DNA from: Myxococcales bacterium
GTDB taxonomy: Bacteria > Myxococcota_A > Polyangia > Polyangiales > Houyiibacteriaceae
Direction of reading: 5' to 3'
Length of the DNA stretch: 64,000 bases
NCBI GenBank assembly: GCA_019637115.1
Contig: JAHBWH010000006.1
Location: forward strand, 37,135 to 101,134
How positions within the stretch are numbered: the stretch's first letter is position 1; each line of letters starts with the position of its first letter. Shown piece after piece: positions 37,557 through 46,800 of the stretch. Position numbers and translations under genes: made by a program. The notes below the pieces were generated by a model that worked only from the letters and a program-made list of their open reading frames with translations, had not been told where the DNA came from and searched no databases.

Positions 37557-38912
37557 ATGGCCCCTCGACGCCCACTCGTGGCTGCGCAGTCACCCACCGC
37601 GCTCTTTCGGTACCGCGTCCTGAGCGAGCTCCGCGTCGAGGAGCTTCGCGGCTGCCCTCGCTCGGCCGCCGTGCGCTTCGTCGCGGGCCGCGTGCATCTC
37701 GGTCCTGATGGGAGCCCGCGTCGGGTCAGCGAGCGCACGCTCTATCGCTGGCTCGCCACGTTCGAGCCGACCAAGCTCGAGAGCCTCGAGCCGGCTTCGC
37801 GCCCACACGTCGAGACCTCGGCCGTGCTGCCCGAGCGACTCGTCGACTTCCTCCGCAGCGAGAAGAAGAACGACTCCGCCGCGTCGATACCCGAGATCCT
37901 CCAGCGCGCCGAGGTCCGAGGGGTCATCCCCTCCGCTCGCGACGTCGATCGAGTGACCGTCTGGCGCGCCGCCGTGCGCATGGGGCTTCCGACACGACAA
38001 CGCCCGAGCAAGCGTGACGGCGACACGCGCCGTTTCGCGTACCCCCACCGGATGATGATGACCCTCGCGGACGGCAAGTACTTCCGCGCGGGCAAGGCGC
38101 GCCTGCGACGCGTCGCCATCTTCTTCATCGACGACGCGACGCGCTACGCGCTCGACGTGCACGTGCTCACGAGCGAGCACGCAGAGGGCTTTCTCGAAGG
38201 CGTCTTCGACGTCCTCACCCGTGTCGGCTTCATGGGCGCCATGTACCTCGACGGCGGGCCGGGCTTCATCGCGAACGACACCACGAGGGTCTTTCGCCAG
38301 CTCAACGTGGCCCTGATCCACGGCGAGGCGCGCTACCCCGAGGGGCACGGAAAGATCGAGCGCTTCAACCAAACGTCGGGCCGCCAGGTGCTCCGCGGCC
38401 TCGACGGCGCCGCCGACGTCAACCCCGACTGCCGCGCCCTGCGCCATCGCCTTCGGCACTTCCTGCAGCACCGCTACAACGACACCCCGCACGAGTCGCT
38501 CGAAGGACAGACGCCACGCGAGCGCTGGCTCGCCGACGCCCGCGAGCTGGTCTTCCCCAAGAGCGCCGACGAGCTCGCCGAGTCGTTCATCGTGACCGAG
38601 TCGCGGCGCGTCTCGAACGACCACGTGATCCAGTACGCGGGGGCCCAGTACGAAGTCCCACGTGGGCTCGCGCGGCAGAAGGTCCACGTCCGGCGGCACG
38701 TCTTCACCGGCGAGCTCTCGCTCTTGCATCAAGGGCGAATCGTGACGCTCCACCCAGTCGACCTCGCGGCCAACGCGCGCGCCCGCCGCGGCGAACGACG
38801 CGCGCAAGAGACCCACGAGTGCCCGCCCATCAAGACCGCTGCGCAGCTCGCCTACGAGCGCGACCACGGCCCCATCGTCGATTCGGATGGTGGCTTCCAC
38901 GACCGCGACTGA
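37557..38912 (+). CDS. DDE transposase/integrase (TniA/Mu/IS21-like)
   Basis: A 451-residue protein with an N-terminal helix-turn-helix region (VSERTLYRWLATFEP; RDVDRVTVWRAAVRMGLPTR) and an rve-type catalytic core. The core has the first Asp in MMTLADGKYFR, the second in YLDGGPGFIANDTTRVFRQL and the Glu in YPEGHGKIERFNQT. The C-terminal beta domain (HVIQYAGAQYEVPRGLARQK) is Mu-like. ATG 37557 is used; a GTG nine bases earlier is also possible. It is followed 17 bases later by its AAA ATPase partner, the arrangement of TniA-TniB and IstA-IstB elements. Confidence 0.9.
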   Translation: MAPRRPLVAAQSPTALFRYRVLSELRVEELRGCPRSAAVRFVAGRVHLGPDGSPRRVSERTLYRWLATFEPTKLESLEPASRPHVETSAVLPERLVDFLRSEKKNDSAASIPEILQRAEVRGVIPSARDVDRVTVWRAAVRMGLPTRQRPSKRDGDTRRFAYPHRMMMTLADGKYFRAGKARLRRVAIFFIDDATRYALDVHVLTSEHAEGFLEGVFDVLTRVGFMGAMYLDGGPGFIANDTTRVFRQLNVALIHGEARYPEGHGKIERFNQTSGRQVLRGLDGAADVNPDCRALRHRLRHFLQHRYNDTPHESLEGQTPRERWLADARELVFPKSADELAESFIVTESRRVSNDHVIQYAGAQYEVPRGLARQKVHVRRHVFTGELSLLHQGRIVTLHPVDLAANARARRGERRAQETHECPPIKTAAQLAYERDHGPIVDSDGGFHDRD

Positions 38913-38929
38913 CCCCCACCCCGAACCAC

Positions 38930-39742
38930 ATGAGCCCCATGGACACCCTCGCCGCCTTCAACCTGCACAAGCTCCCGTTCACGCGGGAGGTCGCCGTCCG
39001 CGAGATGCTCTCGCTCTCCCACTTCGAGCAGGCTCGCCATGGCCTCCTCGCATGCCTCGAACGCCGCATGAGCGCCGCCATCATCGGCCCCGCCGGCTCC
39101 GGCAAGAGCGCGCTCTGCCGCGCCCTACGCGACGCCCTCCCCGAAGCCCGCTACCGCGTCCACTACGTCAAGGTCGCCGACCTCGGCAAGCGTGACCTCT
39201 GCCGCGAGGTCGCCACCGCCATGGGCGTCACCTCCGCCGGCTCCTACCCCATGCTCGTCCGCCGCATCCAGGAGGACTTCGCGCAGAGCGGTGTCGCCGA
39301 CGGCGTGCGGCCCGTCCTCGTCATCGACGAAGCCCACGACATCCGCCCAGACGTCCTCGGCGTCTTGCGCATCCTCACCAACTTCGACTGGGACTCGCGC
39401 CTCGTCCTCAGCGTCGTCCTCGCTGGCCAGCCCCGACTCGAGACCCTCCTCAAGAAGGCCACCCTCGAAGACGTCGCCCAGCGCATCGCCTTCACCGCCC
39501 GACTGCGCCTCCTCTCTCGTGACGAGACCGCCAACTACCTCGCTCACCGATGCGCCATCGCCGGCCAACCCCAGTCCCCCTTCGACCCTGGCTCTATCGA
39601 GGCCCTCTTCGAGATGTCCCAGGGAAACCTCCGCGCCATCGATCGCCTCGCCCTCGGCGCCCTCGACGAGGCCGCCACCCGCGGAGCCAAAGTCGTCGCG
39701 GGTAGCGACGTCGTCGCCGCCCGCCGGCGAGTTCTGGCGTGA
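38930..39742 (+). CDS. Transposon AAA ATPase (TniB/ExeA-like)
   Basis: A 270-residue protein with Walker A GPAGSGKSALC (about 46-56), Walker B VLVIDEAHDI (about 128-137) and sensor-type ILTNFDWDSRLVLSVVLAGQ. The N-terminal FNLHKLPFTREVAVREMLSL is typical of ExeA/TniB proteins (F-G-L-x-x-x-P-F). It likely delivers target DNA to the DDE transposase. ATG 38930 follows the transposase stop by 17 bases. The frame extends upstream without sense. Confidence 0.9.
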   Translation: MSPMDTLAAFNLHKLPFTREVAVREMLSLSHFEQARHGLLACLERRMSAAIIGPAGSGKSALCRALRDALPEARYRVHYVKVADLGKRDLCREVATAMGVTSAGSYPMLVRRIQEDFAQSGVADGVRPVLVIDEAHDIRPDVLGVLRILTNFDWDSRLVLSVVLAGQPRLETLLKKATLEDVAQRIAFTARLRLLSRDETANYLAHRCAIAGQPQSPFDPGSIEALFEMSQGNLRAIDRLALGALDEAATRGAKVVAGSDVVAARRRVLA

Positions 39743-40294
39743 CCCCGAGCCCGGCGGTCTCGTCGACCCGGGGGGGCGACGCCCTACGTGCTCGCGTGAC
39801 CGCCGAGCGTCGCCCTACGACCCTTCAGGCCGTGGCTGTCAGCGAAGCTGCAACGAGCACTGTCATTGGGCTCGAAACGCAACAAGGGGAGACTTCAGCG
39901 CTCGCGAGAATTGACCCGGGGTCTGCTCACGAAAAATGGTCCACCCGACTCCCCGTGTCTCGCCGTGCTCGGCCAAGTCAAGGGTCCCCTCGCTCCGCTC
40001 GGCGGCTACGCCGCCCTGGACTCGGCTTGCGCGCGGCAAGCAGGGGCAACTGCGGGGAATTGGGGTGGAGCGGTCGAGGGCTCGCACAGAAGAAGCGCGC
40101 CGCGTTGGCGCGCGCCAACAGGCGTTGGCGCGCGCCAACCGCGGGGTTATTCAGTGGCCCATTTTTGGCGAGCAGGGGTGGACCAGTTCTGGCGAGCGTC
40201 GAAGGAAAAATGAGGACGCATCCCGTTCGTTCGAAGCCTCGGACATGGCGACACGACCTGATCTCCTGTACAGTGCTCGGCTGCGAGGGGAAGC
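39743..40294. repeat. Right-end repeats of the DDE/AAA transposon
   Basis: This is a gene-free stretch. At 39926-39951 the reverse complement of TGGACCATTTTTCGTGAGCAG occurs; at about 40153-40175 TGGCCCATTTTTGGCGAGCA, and at about 40179-40200 TGGACCAGTTCTGGCGAGCG. These may be transposase-binding end repeats. Two copies of the perfect palindrome GTTGGCGCGCGCCAAC lie at 40104-40119 and 40124-40139. No matching left-end copies were found. Confidence 0.55.
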
Positions 40295-41041
40295 GTGAGC
40301 ACCAACTCAGCGATCGAGTGGACCGAGTCGACCTGGAACCCCGTACGGGGCTGCTCTCGAGTCTCGCCTGGCTGCGAGCACTGCTACGCCGAACGGATGG
40401 CGCATCGCTTCAGCGGTGAGGGGGGGGCCTACGAAGGGCTCACCCGGCTCGGTCGGAAGGGGCCGCGGTGGACTGGCCGCGTCTCGCTCATCGAGGAGTC
40501 CCTTGCCGAGCCGCTTCATTGGCGGCGGCCGAGGCTAGTGTTCGTCAACTCGATGTCGGACCTCTTTCACGACCGAGTTCCGGCGAGCTTCATCGGAAAG
40601 GTCTTCGAAACCATGCGCCGCGCGCACTGGCACACGTTCCAGCTACTTACGAAGCGATCCGAGCGACTCGCACAACTCGCCCCTTCCCTGCCGTGGCCCG
40701 CCAACCTGTGGATGGGGGTCAGTGTGGAGTCCCAGAAATACCTCTCACGGGTCGCCGATCTCGTGACCGTCCCCGCCGCCGTGCGCTTCCTCTCCGTCGA
40801 GCCCCTCCTGGAAGCGTTGCCCGATCTCGACCTTGCCGGTGTGCACTGGGTCATCGTCGGGGGCGAATCCGGTCCGGGAGCGCGGCCCTTGGAGGCCGCT
40901 TGGGTCCGAGACATCCAGTCAAAATGCGCCACGGCCGAAGTGCCGTTCTTCTTCAAGCAATGGGGCGGCGTTCGAAAGAAAGACACAGGCCGCGTGCTCG
41001 ATGGCCGCGTGTACGACGAGATGCCGGCCCTCGCTACTTGA
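40295..41041 (+). CDS. DUF5131 (phage Gp37/Gp68-like) three-Cys-motif protein
   Basis: A 248-residue protein beginning at GTG 40295 with GAGGGGAAG upstream. Residues 5-31 contain SAIEWTESTWNPVRGC and the three cysteines C20, C27, C30 (CX6CX2C), which resemble an iron-sulfur cluster site of radical SAM-like enzymes. FVNSMSDLFHDRVPASFIGK, FQLLTKRSERLA, LWMGVSVESQ, RFLSVEPLLEAL and WVIVGGESGPGARP are family motifs. The substrate is unknown. It converges with, and overlaps by eight bases, the tcmP gene; the two families are known to co-occur. Confidence 0.88.
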   Translation: MSTNSAIEWTESTWNPVRGCSRVSPGCEHCYAERMAHRFSGEGGAYEGLTRLGRKGPRWTGRVSLIEESLAEPLHWRRPRLVFVNSMSDLFHDRVPASFIGKVFETMRRAHWHTFQLLTKRSERLAQLAPSLPWPANLWMGVSVESQKYLSRVADLVTVPAAVRFLSVEPLLEALPDLDLAGVHWVIVGGESGPGARPLEAAWVRDIQSKCATAEVPFFFKQWGGVRKKDTGRVLDGRVYDEMPALAT

Positions 41042-42188
41042 GGCGTACGAAGAACGCCTCGCCCAGCGTTGGCTTTCCCTTTCGCTTTTGGCGTTCGTGT
41101 GCGGGCTTCGGTGTGCCGCCGTCGGCCTGGACGACGACCTTGCCTCGCTCCTCCAGTCGTAGAATTGCCTCTCGATAGGCCGCCCGACACAGGCGATTCG
41201 TGGGGTCCATCGGGAGCTCCTTTAAAAAGAAGCGAACCGACTTCGCTCCATGCTGAAGATGGGAGGTCACCTCATCATCGATCGCATTCTTCTCAGGTGT
41301 AAAGAGGGGGATAACGCCGGTGATGCTCGCTTGATCGAGTCTCAGAGAGCCTTGTCCTTCATCGGTCTCTCCGACGGTCCACATGACGTCCTTCATGATC
41401 GAAAACCCCATCGGATGCTGACACGCGTGGATGAGATAATGACTGACGCTGCGCCGATTCTCCGCCTCGATCCGAAAGGAAACAACGTATTTCCCATTTG
41501 TATGCGTTCGGAGCAATGACTCATAGTGGTTGATGATCGCTAACTCTCGGTCCGCGGCGCTGCGCAGGGATTTGACTTCCCTCGCGAGTTCGGTGACACG
41601 TTCGGTCCCTCCAAGGAGACGCGCGAGAACCGACCGTTGCGTCGGGTCGAGGCCCAACACTCGGCGCACGCCGTCGATGTTGAAGAAGAGGAACACTTCC
41701 GCCTTGGGGTGCTGAAGAATGCCCTCGACGACTGAGAAATCAACCCCGTCCACGCCGCACGGATCTATGAACACAAATGCTGGTGCGAGTTGGTCCGTGC
41801 GCGCGAGCACCTTCGCCATTACGTCAGAGAACCCCGCGTTGGCGAATTGCGGCCTCCTGATATTCGGATTCTTCGCGTGGAAGGCGAGCACGCGCTCCTT
41901 TAGTTGTTCGAATAGCGCTGGGTCCTTCTCGATGAAGACGGTCGACACCTTCTCTGCGATGTCCCCCATCTCGGCGATCGTCATGAGCGCATGCAGAGGT
42001 GACCCATCCGAGGTGGAGCCGTCGGGATTGTTATACGACCCCCGCCCAGCGAATCCGTCGATGTAAACGAGGTTCCTCGACGAGGACTTGTTCACGATCG
42101 TGTAGAATGGCTTGAGGTACTTTGTGAGGATCGTGTGCTTGGCGAGCGTCTGGGCTCGATAGTCTCCGAAGTGGCCTTCGTCTCCCAT
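41034..42188 (-). CDS. tcmP: Three-Cys-motif partner protein TcmP
   Basis: A 384-residue protein. GHFGDYRAQTLAKHTILTKY followed by NLVYIDGFAGRGSYNN (a glycine-rich, methyltransferase-like loop) and APAFVFIDPCGVDGVDFSVV (an NPP/DPxG-like motif) identify TcmP. EVFLFFNIDGVRR and the winged-helix-like C-terminus (FFLKELPMDPTNRLCRAAYR) complete it. The fold suggests a Rossmann methyltransferase, but the activity is uncharacterised. The family is named for association with three-Cys (DUF5131) proteins, and the convergent neighbour is exactly that. It is somewhat less GC-rich than the host genes. Confidence 0.9.
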   Translation of the reverse strand: MGDEGHFGDYRAQTLAKHTILTKYLKPFYTIVNKSSSRNLVYIDGFAGRGSYNNPDGSTSDGSPLHALMTIAEMGDIAEKVSTVFIEKDPALFEQLKERVLAFHAKNPNIRRPQFANAGFSDVMAKVLARTDQLAPAFVFIDPCGVDGVDFSVVEGILQHPKAEVFLFFNIDGVRRVLGLDPTQRSVLARLLGGTERVTELAREVKSLRSAADRELAIINHYESLLRTHTNGKYVVSFRIEAENRRSVSHYLIHACQHPMGFSIMKDVMWTVGETDEGQGSLRLDQASITGVIPLFTPEKNAIDDEVTSHLQHGAKSVRFFLKELPMDPTNRLCRAAYREAILRLEERGKVVVQADGGTPKPAHERQKRKGKPTLGEAFFVRLK

Positions 42189-42254
42189 ATCCCCCCCCCA
42201 ACCTCCGAGGCCGAGGATAGCCGCCTCATTCGATGTTGTGCAACTCGTGTAAGC

Positions 42255-43163
42255 TCAGAGGTGCGACGTCGTCCCAGTCTTCGCGAGCTGCTTCTCCACC
42301 ACCTCCGCCACGCAATGCCGGTGGCATTGGTGGGGGAGGTGCTCATAGCACGTGAGTGTGACGCGCTCGTTCGTGCCAATCCAAGTCACAATTCGAGAAA
42401 TCGCCTCCCCCTGATGGGGGAGATCGTCGCGTTCGTAGTCTGCGAAGAGGGCGTCGTAGTCGGATTGGGTCTCGAGCGTTCGTCGCCGGGCGGACGCGAT
42501 CCCGAGCTCGGGCAGGTGCTCGTAGCGGATGCCCACGGCTTTGCAGCTCTCGCGCAGCGTCGACTTCGAGAAGCCGTACTTGCGGCTGAGCGGGTTGCGG
42601 CGGACGTCGCAGAGGATGGTGGTTCCCGTACGGAGCAGAGTGTCGAGGTAGCTCTCGAGGGAGTGGCCCTCGTAGCCGAGCGTGAGGAGCTTGCCCGCGC
42701 GATCCGTCGGCTTCGCGGCGTCGATCTTCGCGAGCGCGTCCTTGTCGCCGCTCAGGACGCGGGTCGCGATCTCGCTGCGCGTGGCGTACCAGGGGAAGCG
42801 CCGACACGTGAGCGCCACCAGCTCGTCGCCGCGCGATGTGGGGAGCTGCTGCGCGATGCGCGACACCTCTGTCGCGATGGGAAGCTGCGAAGCGATGCGT
42901 TGACCGGTGTTCGTGAGCTCCCACCGATCGACGGGAACGAGGAGACCGAGCTCCTGTAGCTTGAGCCGGTCTCGCTTCGCCGAGAACGAGTAGGCACCGA
43001 AGTGGTGCGGCACGAAGTCGTAGGGCGCACCGGCACTCACGCGCTGGCAGTAGAGGAAGAGCAGCTTCTGGAAGTCGGTCTTCCCGGAACGACCCCCGAG
43101 CGCGTGTAGGAGCGCGAGCAGCGTTTTCTGCCGTTCGAAGAGGCGGAGCGGGGATTCGCGCAT
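42255..43163 (-). CDS. DUF488 protein with an N-terminal winged-helix/SocA-like region
   Basis: A 302-residue protein from ATG 43163. Residues 1-110 (LFERQKTLLALLHALGGRSG, DFQKLLFLYCQRVS, FGAYSFSAKRDRLKLQELGL) resemble the DUF4065/SocA-type helical domain. Residues 160-302 are DUF488: LLTLGYEGHSLESYLDTLLR, LCDVRRNPLSRKYGFSKSTL, IRYEHLPELGIAS and VTLTCYEHLPHQCHRHCVAE with conserved Cys and His. The function of DUF488 is unknown, though such two-part proteins recur in defence islands. It lies upstream of tcmP on the same strand, 66 bases away. Confidence 0.82.
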   Translation of the reverse strand: MRESPLRLFERQKTLLALLHALGGRSGKTDFQKLLFLYCQRVSAGAPYDFVPHHFGAYSFSAKRDRLKLQELGLLVPVDRWELTNTGQRIASQLPIATEVSRIAQQLPTSRGDELVALTCRRFPWYATRSEIATRVLSGDKDALAKIDAAKPTDRAGKLLTLGYEGHSLESYLDTLLRTGTTILCDVRRNPLSRKYGFSKSTLRESCKAVGIRYEHLPELGIASARRRTLETQSDYDALFADYERDDLPHQGEAISRIVTWIGTNERVTLTCYEHLPHQCHRHCVAEVVEKQLAKTGTTSHL

Positions 43164-43343
43164 GGTCACGGCATACCAGAGCCCTGAGACGAAGGCGATC
43201 GGACGACATGAGGTGTCCATGCGTTCCTGGATCGCGGCCAGTCCGGCGCGGTCGAGTTCCATGTCGCGCGCATCCGCGCGTGACAGGTGGCGGTCGGTGC
43301 CTGGCGTCCGGTGGCCCACGAACCCTACGAACAGGAGCTCCCC

Positions 43344-43589
43344 ATGAAAGGTTTCGCCCTCGGTCTCTCGATCTCCCTCGCGTTCATCCTCGGCTGCGTG
43401 AGCGCACCGCTGATCGTTGCGCGCCTGAGCGCGCAGAACCCGCCGCACACGCCCCGGTGGGAGTACTCCTGCGACAGCGTCCGAACGATCGGCTCGATGC
43501 GAGCCTTGCTCGCCCGAGTGGGGCCCGAGGGTTGGGAGTTGGCCGCCGTCGACGGGGCGCTGTTCTGCTTCAAACGCCCGACTCTCTGA
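43344..43589 (+). CDS. Small secreted or membrane-anchored protein
   Basis: An 81-residue protein: MKGFALGLSISLAFILGCVS is a signal peptide or anchor with a possible lipobox ILGC, and the mature part WEYSCDSVRTIGSMRALLAR with EGWELAAVDGALFCFKRP resembles DUF4177-like small domains (W-E-Y, G-x-EGWEL). GGAG lies a few bases before ATG 43344. It stands between the DUF488 gene and drmA; a link to defence is not evident. Confidence 0.65.
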   Translation: MKGFALGLSISLAFILGCVSAPLIVARLSAQNPPHTPRWEYSCDSVRTIGSMRALLARVGPEGWELAAVDGALFCFKRPTL

Positions 43590-43802
43590 AGCGTGGCGGA
43601 AGTCGAAGCGCCTTGTGCCTGCTGGATGTGGGTCGTCTCAGACGGGAACGTCGGGCACCCCTCGCCAAAAACCTCGCGGACACAGCCGGAGGGGCTGCCG
43701 CCGTGGCCTGCCGGGGGCGCGTCCTTCGACGCCTGCTAATCCGAGACGTACCGGGTGGCCTCGATCACTGAACTCTTTCGCGTTGAAGTTCCCGCGTGCT
43801 TC

Positions 43803-43818
43803 GGGCGATCGTTCGCCC
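43803..43818 (+). promoter_or_regulatory. Hairpin abutting the drmA start codon
   Basis: GGGCGA-TCGT-TCGCCC forms a 6-bp GC-rich stem-loop that ends at the base before the drmA ATG. It occupies the place of a ribosome site, and no clear Shine-Dalgarno is visible, so it might limit drmA translation. Confidence 0.4.
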
Positions 43819-46800
43819 ATGCCCTCTTCCGCCGACGTGCGTGACTCCCTCGTCGATGCGCTCGAGGCCGAGCTCGTTGGCCCCTTTTTTCCGCCGGGCT
43901 ACGAAGGGCCCACGGACGAGGTGCTCTCGCTGCCGCCTTCGCGTTGGTACCTGACCGGCTTCCTCGCGCCGCACGGCGGGCGCGAGACGCAGGACCCGAC
44001 GGCCGACGACGAGCTCGGTGCGGGACCGGAGGACGAGGACGAGGAGCCCGAGGCGCCGGAGGGGGAGCCGAAGGTGCCGCGCCACTTCCCCGCGTCGATG
44101 GGGATGAGCGTGCTGCTGCCGCCCTCGGAGGTCGCCGACACGCTCGAGGTGACGGTGCGCTTCTCGGAGTACGTGCTCGAAGAGCGCGAGGTCGAGGGGA
44201 AGAAGCGGAAAGCACGGGTCTGGCGGCGCATGCCTCGGCAGGAGAAATCGCTGACATTGCGGGTCGAGCGAAGCCTGGTCGAGCAGGGCGTGATGGTGCC
44301 GGACACGCCGGGCGTGTTCGTGAAGGGAAAGCTGGAGCTGGCGGAGGCGCCGGGGCTTCCGAAGGGCACGCGGGGGCTCTCGCTCTTCGTGGTGAACGAG
44401 CGCGTGATCGAGGGGAAGCCGCCCTTCGACGGGCAGTTCCTCTTCCAGGTCGAGCTCGAGCTGCACTACGCGCCGGGCTTCGTCGCGCGTCCAAATCGGC
44501 AGGGGGAGGACGCGAGCGACTGGGACGACCGGGTGGCGGATCTGCAGTTCCGCGGGCGCTTCGAGCACGCGGTCGGGCATGGGGTGTCCGTCGAGGTGCC
44601 GCCGCACGCCGGAGAGACCGTGACCCGCGTGAAGACGAAGTGGCTGCCGCGGCACGAGGTGCGTCGCGCGGTCACCCACGAGGAGGAGGGCATCGAGACC
44701 GCGATGGAGAAGCTCGCGGCGCTCTCCGACGGCGCGGCGGCGAAGGCGATGCTCGGGTCGATCGTGGACCGATACGAGGCCTGGCTCGTGACGCAGGCGA
44801 CGATCGCGGTCGACTCCGACGAACGACGCCAGACGCGCGACGAGCTCGTGAAGCAAGCGCGCGAGGCGAAGGCACGCATCGCGGCGGGGCTCGACCTGCT
44901 CGCGAGCGACCCGCAGGTCTTCGAGGCCTTCCGCCGCATGAACGAGGCGATGGCGCGCTCGGCCCTGCAACGGAGCGCGAAGTGGTACTCGGAGACGAAG
45001 CGCCCGAAGTGGCGTTTGTTCCAGCTCGCGTTCGTGTTGCTCAACCTCGTCGGCGTCGCGAACGACGAGCACGAGGACCGCAAGAACGTCGAGCTGATCT
45101 TTTTCCCGACCGGCGGCGGCAAGACCGAGGCGTACCTCGGGGTGATCGCTTTCACGCTCCTGCTGCGACGCCTTCGTGGACAGACGCGCCCCGACCAAGG
45201 CCTCGGGGTCGCGGTGCTGCTGCGCTACACGCTGCGCCTGCTGACGCTGGATCAGCTCGGTCGTGCGGCGACGCTGATCTGCGCGCTCGAGCTTCAACGC
45301 CAAGCCGCGCCCGAGGTGCTCGGCGACGCGCGGCTCGCGGTGGGCCTCTGGGTCGGACGTAGCGCGACCGCAAACACGCTCGAGCAGGTGAAGAAGGCGA
45401 TCCTCGAGTACAAGAACAGCGCGTCGAAGAACGCGCCTTCGCCGTTCCCGCTGCCGAACTGCCCGTGGTGCGACACGCCGCTGACGCGCGACAGCCTCAC
45501 GCTCGTCCCGAGCCCTTCCCAGCCGGAAGGTGTCGTGGTCGGGTGCGCCGACTTCCAGTGCGCGTTCTCGGCCCGCAAGAACCGCGAGGGCTTGCCGGTG
45601 CTCTTCGTGGACGAGCAGATCTACCGCGAGCTGCCGTCCTTCGTGGTCGCCACCGTCGACAAGTTCGCGATGATGCCGTGGCGCGGCGAGACGGGGATGC
45701 TCTTCGGGCGCGCGACACACCGCCACGAGCACCGCTTCTACGGGCCGATGGACAGCAAGCCCCGCGCGGCGCGTCCGCTCCCCGACGGCCTTCGACCGCC
45801 CGAGCTGATCGTCCAGGACGAGCTCCACCTCATCAGCGGCCCACTCGGCACGATGGTCGGGCTCTACGAGACGGCGATCGAGCACCTCTGCGCGCGCGAG
45901 ACGGAGAGCGGTGAGCGCATCGTGCCGAAGGTGATCGCGTCGACCGCGACGGTGCGAAGAGCGCGCGAACAGATCCGCGCGCTCTTCGGTCGCCAGGGCG
46001 TTTCGCTCTTCCCACCGCCCGGCGTGAACGACTCCGAGAGCTTCTTCGCGAAGGTCGACCCCACGTCGCCCGGCCGCCTCTACGTCGGCGTCGCGGCGCA
46101 AGGACGGTCGATGAAGGGCATCCTGCTGCGCACGTACGTCGACCTCCTCTGCGCGGCGGAGAAGGCCCACGCGCCCGAGCCGCGCACGAGCGACGACGCG
46201 AAGAAGGCGCGACGCGACGCGGCCGACCCCTACATGACGGTCGCGGGCTACTTCAACTCGCTGCGTGAGCTCGGCGGCATGCGGCGCCTGGTCGAGGACG
46301 ACGTGCGTGTGCGCTGCGAGAAGATCGAGGACAAGCGCCCGGTCGATCACGAAGGCCCGCACCCGACGCTGAAGAAGCGGAAGATCCAGGCCGAGCCCGT
46401 CGAGCTCACCTCGCGCGAGAGCACCGCGAAAATCAAGGACGCGAAGGACCGCCTCGGCAAGCCGCACGACGACAAGGAACACGTCGACGTGCTGCTCGCG
46501 TCGAACATGATCTCCGTCGGCGTCGACATCGATCGGCTCGGGCTCATGGTCGTGGCCGGCCAGCCCAAGACGACGTCCGAGTACATCCAGGCGTCGAGCC
46601 GCGTCGGCCGCCAGCATCCGGGCCTCGTCGTGACGTGCTTCAACATCGTGAAGCCGCGCGATCGCTCGCACTACGAACGCTTCGTCGCCTACCACGCGAG
46701 CTTCTACCGCTTCGTCGAGGCCACGAGCCTCACGCCCTTCTCGGGGCCGGCGCTCGAGCGGGGGCTCGCAGGCACGCTGGTGGGGATGACCCGCCTCGGG

